64,000 nucleotides of DNA from Piezodorus guildinii (taxonomy: Eukaryota; Arthropoda; Insecta; Hemiptera; Pentatomidae), in the NCBI GenBank assembly GCA_023052935.1, contig CM041295.1, positions 24,261,575 to 24,325,574 of the forward strand, in the 5' to 3' direction. The position numbers and the translations under genes are program-made. The notes below the pieces were generated by a model, which was not told the DNA's origin, did not search any database, and saw only the letters and a list, made by a program, of their open reading frames with translations. Each line of letters starts with the position of its first letter. The stretch's first letter is position 1. Positions 42,711 to 53,989 of this stretch are shown in pieces.

Positions 42711-43117
42711 TAGTTTATAATAGGAAAATGAAAATAAAAATTATCGTACAGTCAAAATGAACATATATTTCAAAACGGCTTAGTTGAGTAGAATCACTAA
42801 TGAATGGAAAGAAATAAAATAAAGAGGGAGGATGAGGTAGATCCGTAATGGGTCTGTCACTAACAAGGGGAGTGTGCGGTCTTTCGTCGCCAATTTAGAT
42901 CTAACTTATATTTTATTCAACATACATTTATTTTTTTATTTAAAGCACTCTGTTTTCTCTAATTGGCTTCAGGAGCAAATAAAATAATAAAACATGTATA
43001 AACAGATCTATTTTACATCTGCAGTTAGCATTTCAGTACATTTCAGAGTTCACTACAGGGAAGATAAACCCTCAAAATGTCATACTTTGATTGTTGGCAA
43101 AATAAATTCTAAAAAAT
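42711..43117. other. Unassigned sequence
   Basis: No gene or repeat recognised. Confidence 0.35.
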
Positions 43118-44287
43118 CTGATGCGGGCAACACACGAATTTCACTTACCTCGACTGTTGAAATCAACTTAAAATTAAAAATCTGGTGCGAGATACACACG
43201 ACTTTCACGTACCACGGTTGTTAAAATCAATTTAACCACTGATAAATTGAGTTCAAAATTGTTTAAAGAATGATATTTAACTTCCCTGCAAACATAAGTT
43301 TTAAATTGAATAATTTAACAGTATAAAATTGTTATCTACAACAATTAGTTAATTTTATCCGCTTTTTATCTCTCTCCATTAAATTTTACAGTTTTGTGTA
43401 TAAGATAATATTTTTTCTAAAAACTTTAGCTTTCCAACTGTTTATTATACATATATATTACGGTTTTTATCTTTAAATAAAACAAAAATTACATTAAAAA
43501 ATACTTGCTATTTTCTCTTCCAATTGGTTATCCAATTCATCCAACTTTTATATTTAGCCGTTTTTCGTCATTGCTCGCGACATGAAATGGTTTAATTTTT
43601 CCAATCTACAAAGTTGAAGATAATTTAGAGGAATGAAATTGAAACAATCGGCATTTAAGCCCTGTCAATCAGAATAAAACCTACATCATATTAAGGTCCA
43701 TTAAAGGTTACATTGGTATATAGTGTTTAGTCAAAATTGTTAGGGCCTTTTTTGAGAAAATCATAAAAAGATGCTAAAAAAATAATACTAATCTAATTTT
43801 AACCACAGTTTACAGAAATGACTTTTACATATCACAATCCACTCTTTGAAATTAATAATAATAAATAATAAAGCAATTAAAAAAATAATCAAATTTCATA
43901 TTTTAAGAGCGCATATGCCTCAGATGTTACTACAACTTTCATATCAAAATCGGCCAACCAGAAGAGCCACTTTATAATGCACTAATGAACTAATGCACCT
44001 TCTTACGATTTTACATAAACTTCTACAAAGATTTTGATTAAACTCTCTATACCGATGTGCAATCCATTGAGTTTTCATAGCATGTAGGTTTATTCTGATT
44101 TAAATAGTCTTACAGAGTTTAAATGTCGATATTTTGAATTTTCTTATTCTAAAGTACCTTTAATTTTGTATTTTCGAAAAAATAAAACATCATCTTATGT
44201 GCATTGATAAAAAACGGATAGATATGCAACTTGAACATATACGATGCGGATTTTTATGTTTTTCAACATAAGAACATGAATATAGTT
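43118..44287. repeat. REP1 pieces in both orientations
   Basis: 43120-43800 reads mainly on the minus strand, with two successive REP1 ends (GATGCGGGCAACACACG and TCTGGTGCGAGATACACACG). 43880-44287 reads on the plus strand (GCATATGCCTCAGATGTTAC, AAAATCGGCCAACCAGAAG). Together they look like REP1 copies placed head to head. Confidence 0.65.
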
Positions 44288-44988
44288 CTATGTTTTTGAC
44301 CGACTGCTTTTCTAAGGCAGCGTTACCTTCAAAAACTAGAATCATAGATATATTTAATCAATATAGAAACTATATTTAATGAAACCATTGGATTTCCTTT
44401 CCAAGGGTATCGTGTTTAACGATCCAAGTAGGTGGCATGCAGGGGAATATTAAAGTAAACATGTTTTAATAAATGACATTATTATTTAAATTAACTTACA
44501 CATATACAATCCATTTAACCTATGCCTGAGAATACTGAGGGGCATTATATTTAAACTTTCCATAAAATATTACAAACAGATAAATACCTTTAAGACACTT
44601 AGACGGCAGGCGGAGGTGGAAATTGTCTCAGGCGTCCCTTCTTGGCTCCTAGATCTCCCGACGGACCTCTAGACCTCTGACTCTTCTCTTCTTGAGGATG
44701 GAACTTGACTCTCCTCTTGCTGGAATAAGACTGCCCCTTCGAATCTTCTTCCTCGTCGTCTTCACCTCGGGCGGGGCTGATATGGGAAGTCCAGCTTAGT
44801 AGCTGGGGTTTAGAAAGTACCAGGTGTACCGCGGAGGGCAGCCACAGACAGCCCAAGCCCACGGACAATCCAAGGGGGTTTGGGAAATGCCTTTTGACTT
44901 TTGCCGACCAATCCTATTAATATTTATATAATTAATAAAATAATTTCCAATCTTAACTTACTCCCCTCAGTATCCTCAATACATTATA
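44288..44988 (-). mobile_element. Unclassified element with GC-rich coding island, copy 1
   Basis: Inserted in REP1 with an imperfect 6-bp TSD (ATAGTT 44282-44287, ATAGAT 44989-44994). It is the inverted homologue of 47064-47836. Shared parts: one end CTATGTTTTTGACCGACTGC with a small hairpin (GACTGC...GGCAGC), GGGTATCGTGTTTA, CATGCAGGG, an internal 17-bp inverted repeat around CTGAGGGG (44526 and 44963), and the CCTCAATACATTA end. It has no recognised transposase. Confidence 0.7.
44599..44868 (-). pseudogene. GC-rich coding island of copy 1, unknown protein fragment
   Basis: Eighty-nine codons from an ATG at 44868 to a TAA at 44599. The second half, RGEDDEEEDSKGQSYSSKRR, then KKGRLRQFPPPPAV at the end, aligns with copy 2, including the position of the final stop. 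Acidic and Ser/Arg-rich, low complexity; no domain known to me. It may be a captured host exon or the terminal part of an element protein. Confidence 0.35.
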
Positions 44989-45064
44989 ATAGATCTATAA
45001 TATACCGTTGGAAAGCTATCCTATCAAAAATCAATTAAATTGATTTCTTAAACTTATTTAATCG

Positions 45065-45680
45065 CTAACTGTATTAGAAGTACTGAAAACTATCTGGACC
45101 TACGGACTTGAACTGTGGGGGACAGCCAAATTTTCTGACATCAAACGCATTCAATCCTTCCAATCTAAAGTCCTCCGAACAATAGTTAATGCCCCTTATT
45201 ATGTATCCAACCATACCTTACACCGCGACCTAAATATTCCATTTATTTTAGACCTTATACCATTAAAATTCTCTAAATTCCATCAGAACCTTATCCATCA
45301 CCCTAATCCCCTAGCTCAATCCTTATCCAGCTCCACACATCCTTACCATCCTCCTAGAAGGTTAAAACGGCAGTGGCCTCGAGACCTCTTGTAACATGTA
45401 TATTGGAGTTCTAGCATTGGCTAGATTCTCCACTCACGTGCTGTATGCTTGTGAATTGTATATAGGTATGAGTGACTTTTGTATATACTTTTAATGATTT
45501 TGTTTTGTATACATGTATATTGTATTATTATTATATTAATTTATTGTTTGAATATATCGTGTGAATGTAGTATGAATGTTGTACTTTATCACTAATAAAA
45601 ATGTCCTAAGTTGGACAGAATGTAATATTACTCAATAAAGAATTGTTTCTATTAAAAAAAAAAAAAAAAAAAAAAAAAAC
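45065..45680 (+). mobile_element. Jockey 3' end fragment with poly(A) tail
   Basis: Homology to Jockey ORF2 starts at about 45079 (GTACTGAAAACTATCTGGAC) and runs to the stop TAA near 45393, then the 3' UTR, AATAAAG and a poly(A) of about 25 (45655-45679). An imperfect 9-bp TSD (GTATTAGAA, GTATTTGAA) flanks it. The frame KPIWTYGLELWGTAK-like is largely open: this is a recent, strongly 5'-truncated insertion into REP1. Confidence 0.88.
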
Positions 45681-46809
45681 GGTATTTGAAAAATTCTTAA
45701 ATTAATTTTAACAACCAAGGTAAGGGAAAGTAGTGTGTTGCTTTTCATTTCAATATAATTTTTCTAAATATAGTATAGCCAAATTTATTTATTTATTATT
45801 TATGATATTATTTTCCATATTCACCAAATAATACTAATTTAATTTAACAAAAAGTTTACAGAAATGATTTTTTACATATCACAAATATGATGGACAATCC
45901 ACCTTTGAACTTGATTTGTCAGATAAGCAATGTATAATATTGACATTGAAAGAAACAGACCGAAAGGACGGATCTGCCAAACCAATAGAATGATAAATTG
46001 TGAGGGTTTAAATTTAGCTGATTGGATAAACAGGTCAGACACATCTCTACGAAAATTTGGACGTTTGACTAATGCATGTGACAGTTTATAAATGTTAAAT
46101 GATGGATCTGAAAGCGAGGAATATATAAATTATTAATTAATTGAAATATGCCTATCTGTCTCATCGATTGAATACTAACCAATGCTTTTAAAAAAATGAA
46201 AATCATTCGTTATTTTTGTTTTACTTCAGTGTTTTAATGTCAGTGTGTGTGTATGGAATATATAGTTAAGTATTGCGAACGTGAAAATTTTCTATTTCCA
46301 GTCCTCATCTGAAATACATGATTTGTCTGTAAGCTCTGTGTGTGTGTGCGCGCGCGTGTATGTGGTATGTCTAACACAAAAATTAAAAGTCGTACGAAAC
46401 TGAAATTTCATATTTAACATAATTATACGCCGGAATGTTACACTGACTTTTTCACCAAAATCAGCTGTCTTTAAGTACTACATTACACCATGCATTTTGC
46501 AACTTTTTACGATTTACTCAAAAACAGGGGCAATGATTTTAATTAAACTAGCTATATCGATGTAATATTGTATGAGCTTTAATGTAATATAGGTTTTATT
46601 CTTGTTGAAATAGTCTGATAGGGCTCAAATGCCGTATTTTCGTCCTCTAAAGTACCTATTTTTTGTAGATTCCTAAAAAATTTACTATATAATTTTATTA
46701 ACATTGATAAAAAACGGCTGAATATACAGTTTGGACGAGTGGTATAACCAACTAAAGGAGGAAAGAGAACCAAACAAACTAAAAAGTATTTGCAGTTAGA
46801 ATATTAAAA

Positions 46810-46810
<1 letters not shown>
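45681..46810 (+). repeat. REP1 pieces
   Basis: 45695-45750 is the right REP1 terminus (AACCAAGGTAAGGGAAAGTA). 46255-46800 is a REP1 copy from GAATATATAGTTAAGTATTG to GCAGTTAGAATATTAAAATA. The stretch between them (about 45780-46250) holds no recognisable feature. Confidence 0.65.
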
Positions 46811-46870
<60 letters not shown>

Positions 46871-46876
46871 TGTGTG
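46811..46876. repeat. (TG)n microsatellite within REP1
   Basis: The REP1 GTGTGTG tract is expanded to about 65 bp here, between two tandem REP1 copies. Confidence 0.95.
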
Positions 46877-47063
46877 GTATGTCTAACATAAAAATTAAAA
46901 GTCTTACGAAACTGAAATTTCATATTTAAGATAATTATACGCCGGAATGTTACACTGACTTTTTCACCAAAATCAGCTGCCTTTAAGTACTACATTATAC
47001 CATGCATTTTGCAACTTTTTACGATTTACTCAAAAACAGGGGCAATGATTTTAATTAAACTAG
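46877..47063 (+). repeat. REP1 tandem copy, left part
   Basis: Nearly identical to 46355-46555, up to the insertion point AATTAAACTAG. It continues at 47837. The uninterrupted neighbour copy serves as the empty site for the insertion. Confidence 0.85.
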
Positions 47064-47836
47064 TGTAATGTATTGAGGATACTGAGGGGAGTTCATAATT
47101 AAATAATTTTAATATTAAACAATTAATGATAACGAACCTTTTTCGGCAAAACATCAAAAGATGTTTACCTAGCCCCCTAGATTTCCCATCGGTATGGGCC
47201 CCCCAGCGGTACCAGAAACCTCTGGTAGTTTCCCCCCAGCGGCGGCCAACAAGAATATTAAGATGGGTGGAAAGATAAGAATAATAGCACAAAGGCTATA
47301 CCACCAACCGGAGCACTTCCCATCTCGGCCCACCCGAGGTGACGAGAATGAGAGAGAAGAACCGGAGAGTGAGTCAAGTTCTATCCTCAAGAAGAGTGAG
47401 TCGAGTTCCATCTACAAGAAGAGGAGGTGGCCGTCGGAATTCTGAGAGCAGCTGGAGGATGATGCCAAGAAAGGGGACCTAAGACTGATTTCACCTTCGC
47501 CAGCCGGTTAAGTGTTTCAAAGGTATATTGTTATTTGTAATATTGTATGGCAAAGGTAGTAGAGAAAATGTCCCTCAGTATTCTCAATCAAAGTTCTAGG
47601 CAATGTGTTGATATAATTTATATGTGTTAGTGAATAATTATAATAACGTATTAATTGAATCTTGTTTACTTTAATCTTACCCTGCATGCCACCTCTTGGA
47701 TTGGTAAACACGATACCCTTGGAAAGGAGATCCAATGGTATCATTAAATATAGTTTATATATTGACTAAATATAGTAAGTAAGCTAGTTTTTGAAGCTAC
47801 CGCTGCCTTAGAAAAGCAGCCGGCCAAAAACATAGC
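47064..47836 (+). mobile_element. Unclassified element with GC-rich coding island, copy 2
   Basis: A 5-bp duplication ACTAG (47059-47063 and 47837-47841) flanks 773 bp. One end is TGTAATGTATTGAGGATACT, the other GCAGCCGGCCAAAAACATAGC with a subterminal stem (GCTGCC...GCAGC). An internal inverted repeat TTGAGGATACTGAGGGG / CCCTCAGTATTCTCAA (47072 and 47572) brackets the GC-rich part. Orientation is opposite to copy 1. Confidence 0.72.
47194..47511 (+). pseudogene. GC-rich coding island of copy 2, unknown protein fragment
   Basis: Eighty-three codons from an ATG at 47194 to a TGA at 47443, then the same frame continues EQLEDDAKKGDLRLISPSPAG to a TAA at 47509. The segments RGDENEREEPESESSS and AKKGDLR parallel copy 1 (RGEDDEEED..., AKKGRLR). 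CCCCCTAG just before the island is acceptor-like. The function is unknown. Confidence 0.35.
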
Positions 47837-47841
47837 ACTAG

Positions 47842-48115
47842 TTATATCGATGTAATATTGTATGAGCTTTAATGTGATATAGGTTTTATTCTTGTTGAAA
47901 TAGTCTGATAGGGCTCAAACGCCATATTTTCGTCCTCTAAAGTACCTATTTTTTGTAGATTCCTAAAAAATTGACTATATCATTTTATTAACATTGATTA
48001 AAAACGGCTGAATATACAATTTGAACGATTGATATAACCAATTAAGGAGAAAAGAGAACCGAACAAACTAAAAAGTATTTGCTGTTAGAATATTAAAATA
48101 TTAGTGTGGATGTAA
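47842..48115 (+). repeat. REP1 tandem copy, right part
   Basis: Continues 46877-47063 after the insertion: TATATCGATGTAATATTGTA, TAGTCTGATAGGGCTCAAAC, AAAGTACCTATTTTTTGTAG. Confidence 0.85.
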
Positions 48116-48116
48116 T

Positions 48117-48350
48117 TAGTTGACCGTTGAGAATTACTGGAAGAAATTAGTCCGGGTGGTGGTCATTAAATGAAACAACTAAATAGTTTCACCTATTTAT
48201 TGTTTACATTTTTCAGTTTCCATTCTCCCACCATGCTCCCTGATGATGACCCACAAAGGGGGTCGAAACGTTGGCAAACAATAAAATAGTTGAAACTATT
48301 TAGTTGTTTCATTTAATGACCGCCACCCGGACTAATTCCTCCCAGCATTA
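48117..48350. mobile_element. HH-B foldback element, compact copy
   Basis: Left terminal repeat GGAAGAAATTAGTCCGGGTG, GTGGTCATTAAATGAAACAA, CTAAATAGTTTCA; the right arm is its inverse, ending ACCCGGACTAATTCCTCCCAG. Arms are about 60 bp. The centre holds CAGTTTCCATTCTCCCACC, then the hammerhead-like core. It is preceded by GTTGACCGTTGAGAAT, shared with the left flank of HH-A at 17529 and, inverted, with the right flank at 59207-59230. Confidence 0.88.
48240..48272 (+). ncRNA. Hammerhead-like core, HH-B compact copy
   Basis: CTGATGA (48240-48246), helix II GACCC/GGGTC around ACAAAGG, GAAAC (48265-48269), GTT. The core is complete; helix II is perfect for five pairs. Helix I has two pairs (CC/GG) because the third base is changed. 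Confidence 0.55.
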
Positions 48351-48479
48351 AAATATTAGCTTAGTAATATAGATTTCGAAAGCTAAATATTGAAAAAATG
48401 TTATCTTATTGACAAAGATGTAGAATCTAGTTTAAATTGACAAGTAGGTCCTAAAGTTAAGTGATTATTGTGCATAGCA

Positions 48480-48961
48480 ATTTAATATTGTTATATTATT
48501 ATATCTGAAACATGTTTCCAACGAAACTGAATATAAAATTTTCCAACTTTTATTTTCTAAAAATTTAACTTTATTTAATGGCTCTTAAATTAATTTTAAC
48601 AACAGAGGTAAGTGAAAGTCGTGTGTTGCAAAATATTTCTAATTATAAAAAAAAAAATATTTATTTTTACAGTCTGTCCTATTAGAGGAATTTAAAAGTG
48701 ACGATCTACAATAAAAAAAGGAATATATGGTTTTTAAAAAACCCTCCATTTTTTTTACATTGTAGTTTATTTTTTCCAAATAATTATAGTATGGTATTAC
48801 AATTTATATTTGTATGGCTATGTTGGCAATTAACTTAAGTGTATAGCAATAAATTAATCAAAGAGCTTAAGGCGAACGAAACGTTGTCAATTTATATTCA
48901 TGGAAAATAGCTAATCACTTCTGATAAGAACGGAACTGAAATTTCATATTTAAGATAACTA
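48480..48961 (+). repeat. REP1 right terminus and a new REP1 segment
   Basis: 48590-48640 has AACAGAGGTAAGTGAAAGTCG and GTGTTGC. Unclassified AT-rich sequence follows, then CTGAAATTTCATATTTAAGA, entering another REP1 copy. Confidence 0.6.
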
Positions 48962-49124
48962 AAGGAGATGGCTCCGAGACGTTCTGGTTTAGAATATTTT
49001 TAGAGTGCTTCCATTGGGAAGCTTCGCTTAATGTGTTTTATGCCTTTTTATATTTCATTCCAATTCACTTGTTGTATTCCATTATACAGTAGTAAATTCC
49101 AATAATTAAATAAAAAATAAAAAA
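48962..49124 (+). mobile_element. Very short Jockey 3' end insertion
   Basis: A 10-bp TSD AAGATAACTA (48952-48961 and 49125-49134) flanks 163 bp that match the last bases of a Jockey 3' UTR (CATTGGGAAGCTTCGC, TTCACTTGTTGTATTCC, AAATTCCAATAATTAAATA). It is inserted in REP1. Confidence 0.85.
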
Positions 49125-49134
49125 AAGATAACTA

Positions 49135-49945
49135 ACTATAAGCCCGCGATGTTACACCGACTTTTTCACCGAAATCAGCTGACTGGAAATACTACTTTAA
49201 TAATAATAAATCTTTATTTATACTGAGATTAGTCCCTTTAGAATAACATAACAAGAAAATTAAAATAAAAACTTTGAGGTCTTAGAGTATAAAAAACAAA
49301 ACAAAAAAAGAAATTACAAATAAAAATAATAGATTAAAAAGAGGCCTCAAATAATAATATTGAAAACTAAACTAAATAATAAACATAATTATACCATGAA
49401 TTTTGCACCTTTTTACGATTTTCTCAAAAACGGCTTTAACGATTTTGATTAAACTCGTTACATCGATGTGAAATTCATTCGGCTTTCATAGCATGTAAGT
49501 TTCATTCTGATTGAAATAGTCTGACAGGTTTTAAATGTCGATATTGTGAATTGCCTTTTTCTAAAGTACCTTCAATTTTTTAGGTTTCTCAAAATTAGCC
49601 GTATCATCTTATTAGCATTGTTAAAAAAAAATGGCTAAATATACAAGCTGAACGAATTTGATTAATAACTAAAGAAGAAAAGAGCAAAAATATTTGTTTA
49701 ATAAAATTTTTTTGTTTTTAACATAAAAACAATATTATAGATGTATAATATACCATTGGAAAGTTAAAGATTTCAGAAAAAAAAATATTATCTTATACAC
49801 GAAATTGTAAAAGTTATCGAAAAGTGATGAAAAGCAGATAAAACAAACTTATTATTGTAGTTAATAATATAATAGATTATTTATAAAACACACGTTTCTA
49901 TTGAAATTCAATTAGATTAATTCTTTAACAATTTATTTTCATCTT
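49135..49945 (+). repeat. REP1 copy, continued
   Basis: CCGCGATGTTACACCGACTT, ACGATTTTCTCAAAAACGGC, TTCATTCTGATTGAAATAG, GTACCTTCAATTTTTTAG, ATAATATACCATTGGAAAG. About 190 bp (49197-49385) that other REP1 copies lack is inserted, starting AATAATAATAAATCTTTATT. Its identity is unknown. Confidence 0.75.
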
Positions 49946-50298
49946 TAAATGTATTTATTTAAAAATGGTTTTGAAACATTGTCCATTAAAACTACAAACA
50001 AAACTACAATTTCGAAAGCAATTTGCTCTTCGTTATGTTGTGTATACACTAAGATATATATATATATATATTTTTTTTTATTTATCTACAAGTGACCGTC
50101 AAGACTTGACACAAGATCCTATATAGTCATGTATATCGTCAATACTAAGATATTAAAAATAATTTTAATTTTTTGACATTTTTTTAAAATTCTTAATAAA
50201 TCATCAAGTCGTTATATGAAACCCTAAGTTTTCTCGGGCTGTCTACGACTGTAAACAAAGCTAAATGTTGGACTCTCTCTCACTCTCACTCTCTCTCT

Positions 50299-50341
<43 letters not shown>

Positions 50342-51419
50342 AATAATTAGTCACAGAGAAATTTCTCTGAAATTATCGACCAAACCTTTATAGTTTTACT
50401 ATACCCTTCCTCTCGAAATACCTTATTTTCCAGTACCAGCTAGCATACCAAAAAGACGATGCCTGACAATAAAATAATTTTAGTTAGATTGTGCTCAATA
50501 TTTTTACTTTTTTCCACAAGTATTTATTTATGATGTTTCAACTTTTTTAACTTGTAAACTTCTTTTGGTTCAATCGACAAAGTATTTATTACGCACATTT
50601 TTGTATATTGTCACTAGAAGAATTCTTAGAAGAGCTGTTGCGTGGAAAAAAAAAATTATCAGCTGAGTTAAGTAGAAATCAAGGTTACTTTTGATAGGTC
50701 GATGAGGGTTATTTGGAAAAAATATATTAAACAAATAAATAAATGTATGTTAAATTTAAATAGTTAATTAAAATGTTCGTGTTATCTTTAAGCATAGATT
50801 AAGTATTACTGAAGCAAATACTTATTATGTACTCCGGTGAGGGATATGGGGAGTCTAGAAGCGAGATGAAGAAGGCTGTGAGCTACCAGAGGGGGTGTGT
50901 GAAAAAGAGAGATTGTGGCATAGCAGTTATTTCCGAGCGGTTTAGATCAGACTGATATAATTAGTATGAACAGGGACAAGTCCAGACGGACGAACTCGGC
51001 CGGACAAGGAAGGAAGCAAAGGTTTGGTTCTTGAGGAGAAATTGGAAACAAAAAAAACTGCCTTCCTCATAACCCCAAACCTAACCCTAATCCCGAACCT
51101 AGGTGAATATAATTTTGTAAATAACATTTGGTTTGTGTTTAGTGACTGATAAACGAAAGTAGTAGTTTTAGACAATAGAAAAAAAGTTAGTATAAGTTGT
51201 AAATATGTTTTGTTGTTGAATAATGTATTACTTTTTCTTACTTTTCCTTTTTTTTTTAATTAGAAATAAAATTATGTTTTGTAGTTTTTTTGTAAAACCA
51301 ATTTAACCATGTATTTTTTTTTTTAATTTAAAAATTGGATCTTGAATATTTACTTATTAAGATTAACCTTAAAAAGTTAATACTGTACAACCCTCGTCGA
51401 GTCTAATAATCTAGAAAGG
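49946..51419. other. Unassigned sequence
   Basis: Contains small (TA)n and (CT)n tracts at 50055-50075 and 50270-50338. A GC-richer block at 50830-51100 has one 77-codon minus frame without known domain, and a degenerate CCTAA-like stretch at about 51070. No gene supported. Confidence 0.3.
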
Positions 51420-51510
51420 TATGGTGACGTCATATGATACATAGCTCATGTGATAGGTAGGAGATTTCAGACTGTGAGGTAACGAGTTCGAAGCCACCTG
51501 TTTTGTTTTA
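51420..51510 (+). mobile_element. Possible tRNA-derived SINE head
   Basis: TAGCTCATGTGATAGGTAGG resembles an A box and GGTAACGAGTTCGAAGCCACC a B box at tRNA-like spacing. The sequence then becomes T-rich. It is unlike SINE-A and SINE-B; only one copy is in the window. Confidence 0.35.
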
Positions 51511-51797
51511 ATAACTTTTTTTTGGTTTGTAAATTTAATTTTAATTTTTTATTTATTTTCATTAAAAATATTATTAATTTAAAGGGTTTTGCTATTTACC
51601 TTATTTCTTTTTTTATTAACAAATAGCGTGGCGCTCGAGATAAATTTATTGTGGAACCCACCCGTCTCCATTGAGAATCTGGGGCATAGTTACGGTTAGG
51701 GAATTCTGTTTTAAACAAAATTTAGTTAATTCTTTTTGCAAATTTTAACCGTAACAGAGTAAGTACCAGAATAATAGTTAATTATCTTCATTTTGTC
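51511..51797. other. AT-rich intergenic sequence
   Basis: No feature recognised. Confidence 0.35.
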
Positions 51798-52075
51798 ACA
51801 GACCGTGTAAGCCCTTGACCGCGTGGTGTAATCTCCTGGAAGAATATACTCACCACGTTTCTCGATGGAATTTTGTAGGGTAGGGCTCATCACTCCCTGC
51901 GCCGTTTTTTGTGAGTTGCCACAAGTAGGCCGACGGGTCTCACATACCCGAGGGAGACGCTGTAAATGAATCCCCATTAATTATATGCTTATAAAAGTCC
52001 CGCTAGGACTGGGTTTGAACTCACAACCTTTAGCTTGCGAGATTAGCGCTCTAGCCACTCAGCCATGGGCTCCCC
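51798..52075 (-). mobile_element. SINE-A, full length
   Basis: GACCGTGTAAGCCCTTGACC to AGCCATGGGCTCCCC on the plus strand; the B-box complement is GGGTTTGAACTCACAACC. It resembles the copy at 27753 (GTCAAGGGCTTAC region). Confidence 0.9.
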
Positions 52076-52157
52076 AAATGTTATATATTACAGCTGTACA
52101 AATCTGTTATAGGGATGCATTCTAAGTAGCTTATTTAGTCAGAATATTAAATGAAAG

Positions 52158-52445
52158 AGGAGCCCGTGGCTGAGTGGCTAGCGCGGTAGTCTCTCATGCT
52201 ACAGGTTGCGAGCTCAAATCCCAGTCCCGGCGGGGCTTTTATAAGGATGTAATATCATGGGGATTCACTTGCAGCCTCTCCCCGGGGTATGTGAGACCCG
52301 TCAGCCAAATGGTGGCCACTCACAAAATTAGGCGTAGGGAGTGATGACCCTACACTATAAATTGCATCTTGAAACGCGAGTGTAAACTCCCAGAAGATTA
52401 CACCGCGAGGCCCAGAGCCTGCACGGCCTGTAGCGCCACTGAAAA
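52158..52445 (+). mobile_element. SINE-A, full length
   Basis: AGGAGCCCGTGGCTGAGTGG, B box GAGCTCAAATCCC (diverged), GTATGTGAGACCCGTCAGCC, end GGCCTGTAGCGCCACTG plus an A-rich tail. It is only 83 bp from the opposite-strand copy at 51798, so the two could pair as an inverted repeat in a transcript. Confidence 0.92.
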
Positions 52446-53080
52446 AAAAAACAAACAAAAAAACTGTTATTCTTAAGGGTCCCAGTCTGAAAATAATTAT
52501 AATTTTCTTTTTTATGTCATAAAAATGATCTTAAAAAAATGTCAATAATACCATTGAAAGGGAAATTACTTAGAAACAATATGGCGTTAAAATGACATAT
52601 TTCATAAAAATAACGACAAGTGCAGAATTTTGTCCCGGAAAAGTGCGTTTGCAGGATACTCAAATTGCGGAAGGAGTTCCTGGAATGTCATTATTTAGGC
52701 GACACCTTTGATTAATTTACCAACTCTTATAATACCGTCTCTTGACTTCCTTTGCCCGCTTCAAATCAGATTAAACTTTCGTTACGATCCATTTTAATTA
52801 AATTCTTGTTTTTATAATATTAAGAAATATTTTCGTTAGATCTAAATTAATCCCTTGTTTTACTTGGAACATCCTCGATATCAAACATGACTTACCATAT
52901 ATATATTGTATAAAAAGTTTGTTACATTTTTCTATATTTCAATTCAATCCTCTCTGTGTTTATAAAATCATGTTTACTTGGCCAATAATCTTAAAATATT
53001 CTGAAAACTGTTAAGGTGCTTTTATGCATCAGTTTCAACCGAGATTCCTTGTCTTTAAGTGGTGTTTTGCTCGCTCAAAA
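52446..53080. other. Unassigned AT-rich sequence
   Basis: No gene or repeat recognised. Confidence 0.35.
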
Positions 53081-53084
53081 TGGA

Positions 53085-53335
53085 AGATAAAAAAATTAAT
53101 TTTCGTATTTTATTGTTTACGCTGCACAGACAGTAAACAAAATTTGCAGTGTGTATGGCGAAGATTCCTTAGGAGAAAGCACCGTCCGTAAGTGGTTTGA
53201 TCGGTTCAGAACCAGAAATTTTGACTTGGAAGACGCAAAGGGCTCGGGTTGTCCTTCAACTGTTCTGGGAGGGCGCAATAAAAAAATTACCTGAAAGGTG
53301 GCATCATGTGATAGATCGAAATGGGTAATATATAA
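53085..53335 (+). pseudogene. Mariner transposase remnant
   Basis: Fragments in two frames: SVYGEDSLGESTVRKWFDRF and NFDLEDAKGSGCPST (helix-turn-helix and linker), then, after a deletion of nearly the whole catalytic domain, ERWHHVIDRNG (typical transposase C-terminus). Terminal repeats not identified. Confidence 0.75.
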
Positions 53336-53989
53336 TTAATTAAAAATGTTTCCAAAAATCCGCTGTTGTTTTTTTTTAATCACTAGAAAAAATATACACA
53401 CACTCAAAAAAAGTGTGTGTATTTCATACAGTATGCTTTTAATTTGCAGGGCTATTTATTTTCAACTTCAAAATTTCCTAATGTACAAATTCTTAATACT
53501 GATATTACTTTTAAAAAAATGATTTATTTTCTGAAAGGAATTAGTCCGGGTAGCGGTCATTAAATGATGGAATGTTATTAAATGATATGTTTAATATGTC
53601 ATTAAATGATACAATGTGATACAATTATTTTACTTTTTATTTTTTCCACCTTGTTATCTTTGGATACCTTTAACATAATTAGGGATAATTAAGTTGGGAG
53701 GTACAGTCAGTTTTTCTCCATATGCATCTTCCATTACTGTTCTTACTATTATATAGGTGATATTTCAAGAATAGAATTAATAATAATTTTTTTTTTATAC
53801 TGTATCATTATTATAATCATAAGTTAAATTTCATTGATTCTTTGTATGGTAGTATTAAGAATTTTAGTCATTAATGTCAGACCCTGTCCATAAATACGGT
53901 ACATACTTTCCATTCTACTTTTTTTCTCCTACGTACTTTCCGTCCTACCTACCCCCCATCTACCAAACAGTACCTAGTTTCCATTCTCC

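Noticed and set aside
46811..46876. (TG)n tract as a possible regulatory Z-DNA element
   Set aside because: It is an expansion of a TG-rich tract present in every REP1 copy, with no gene nearby to regulate.
51060..51105. Degenerate CCTAA-like stretch resembling telomere repeat (also at 5735-5760)
   Set aside because: Only a few imperfect units, not an array, and not matching the usual insect TTAGG repeat.
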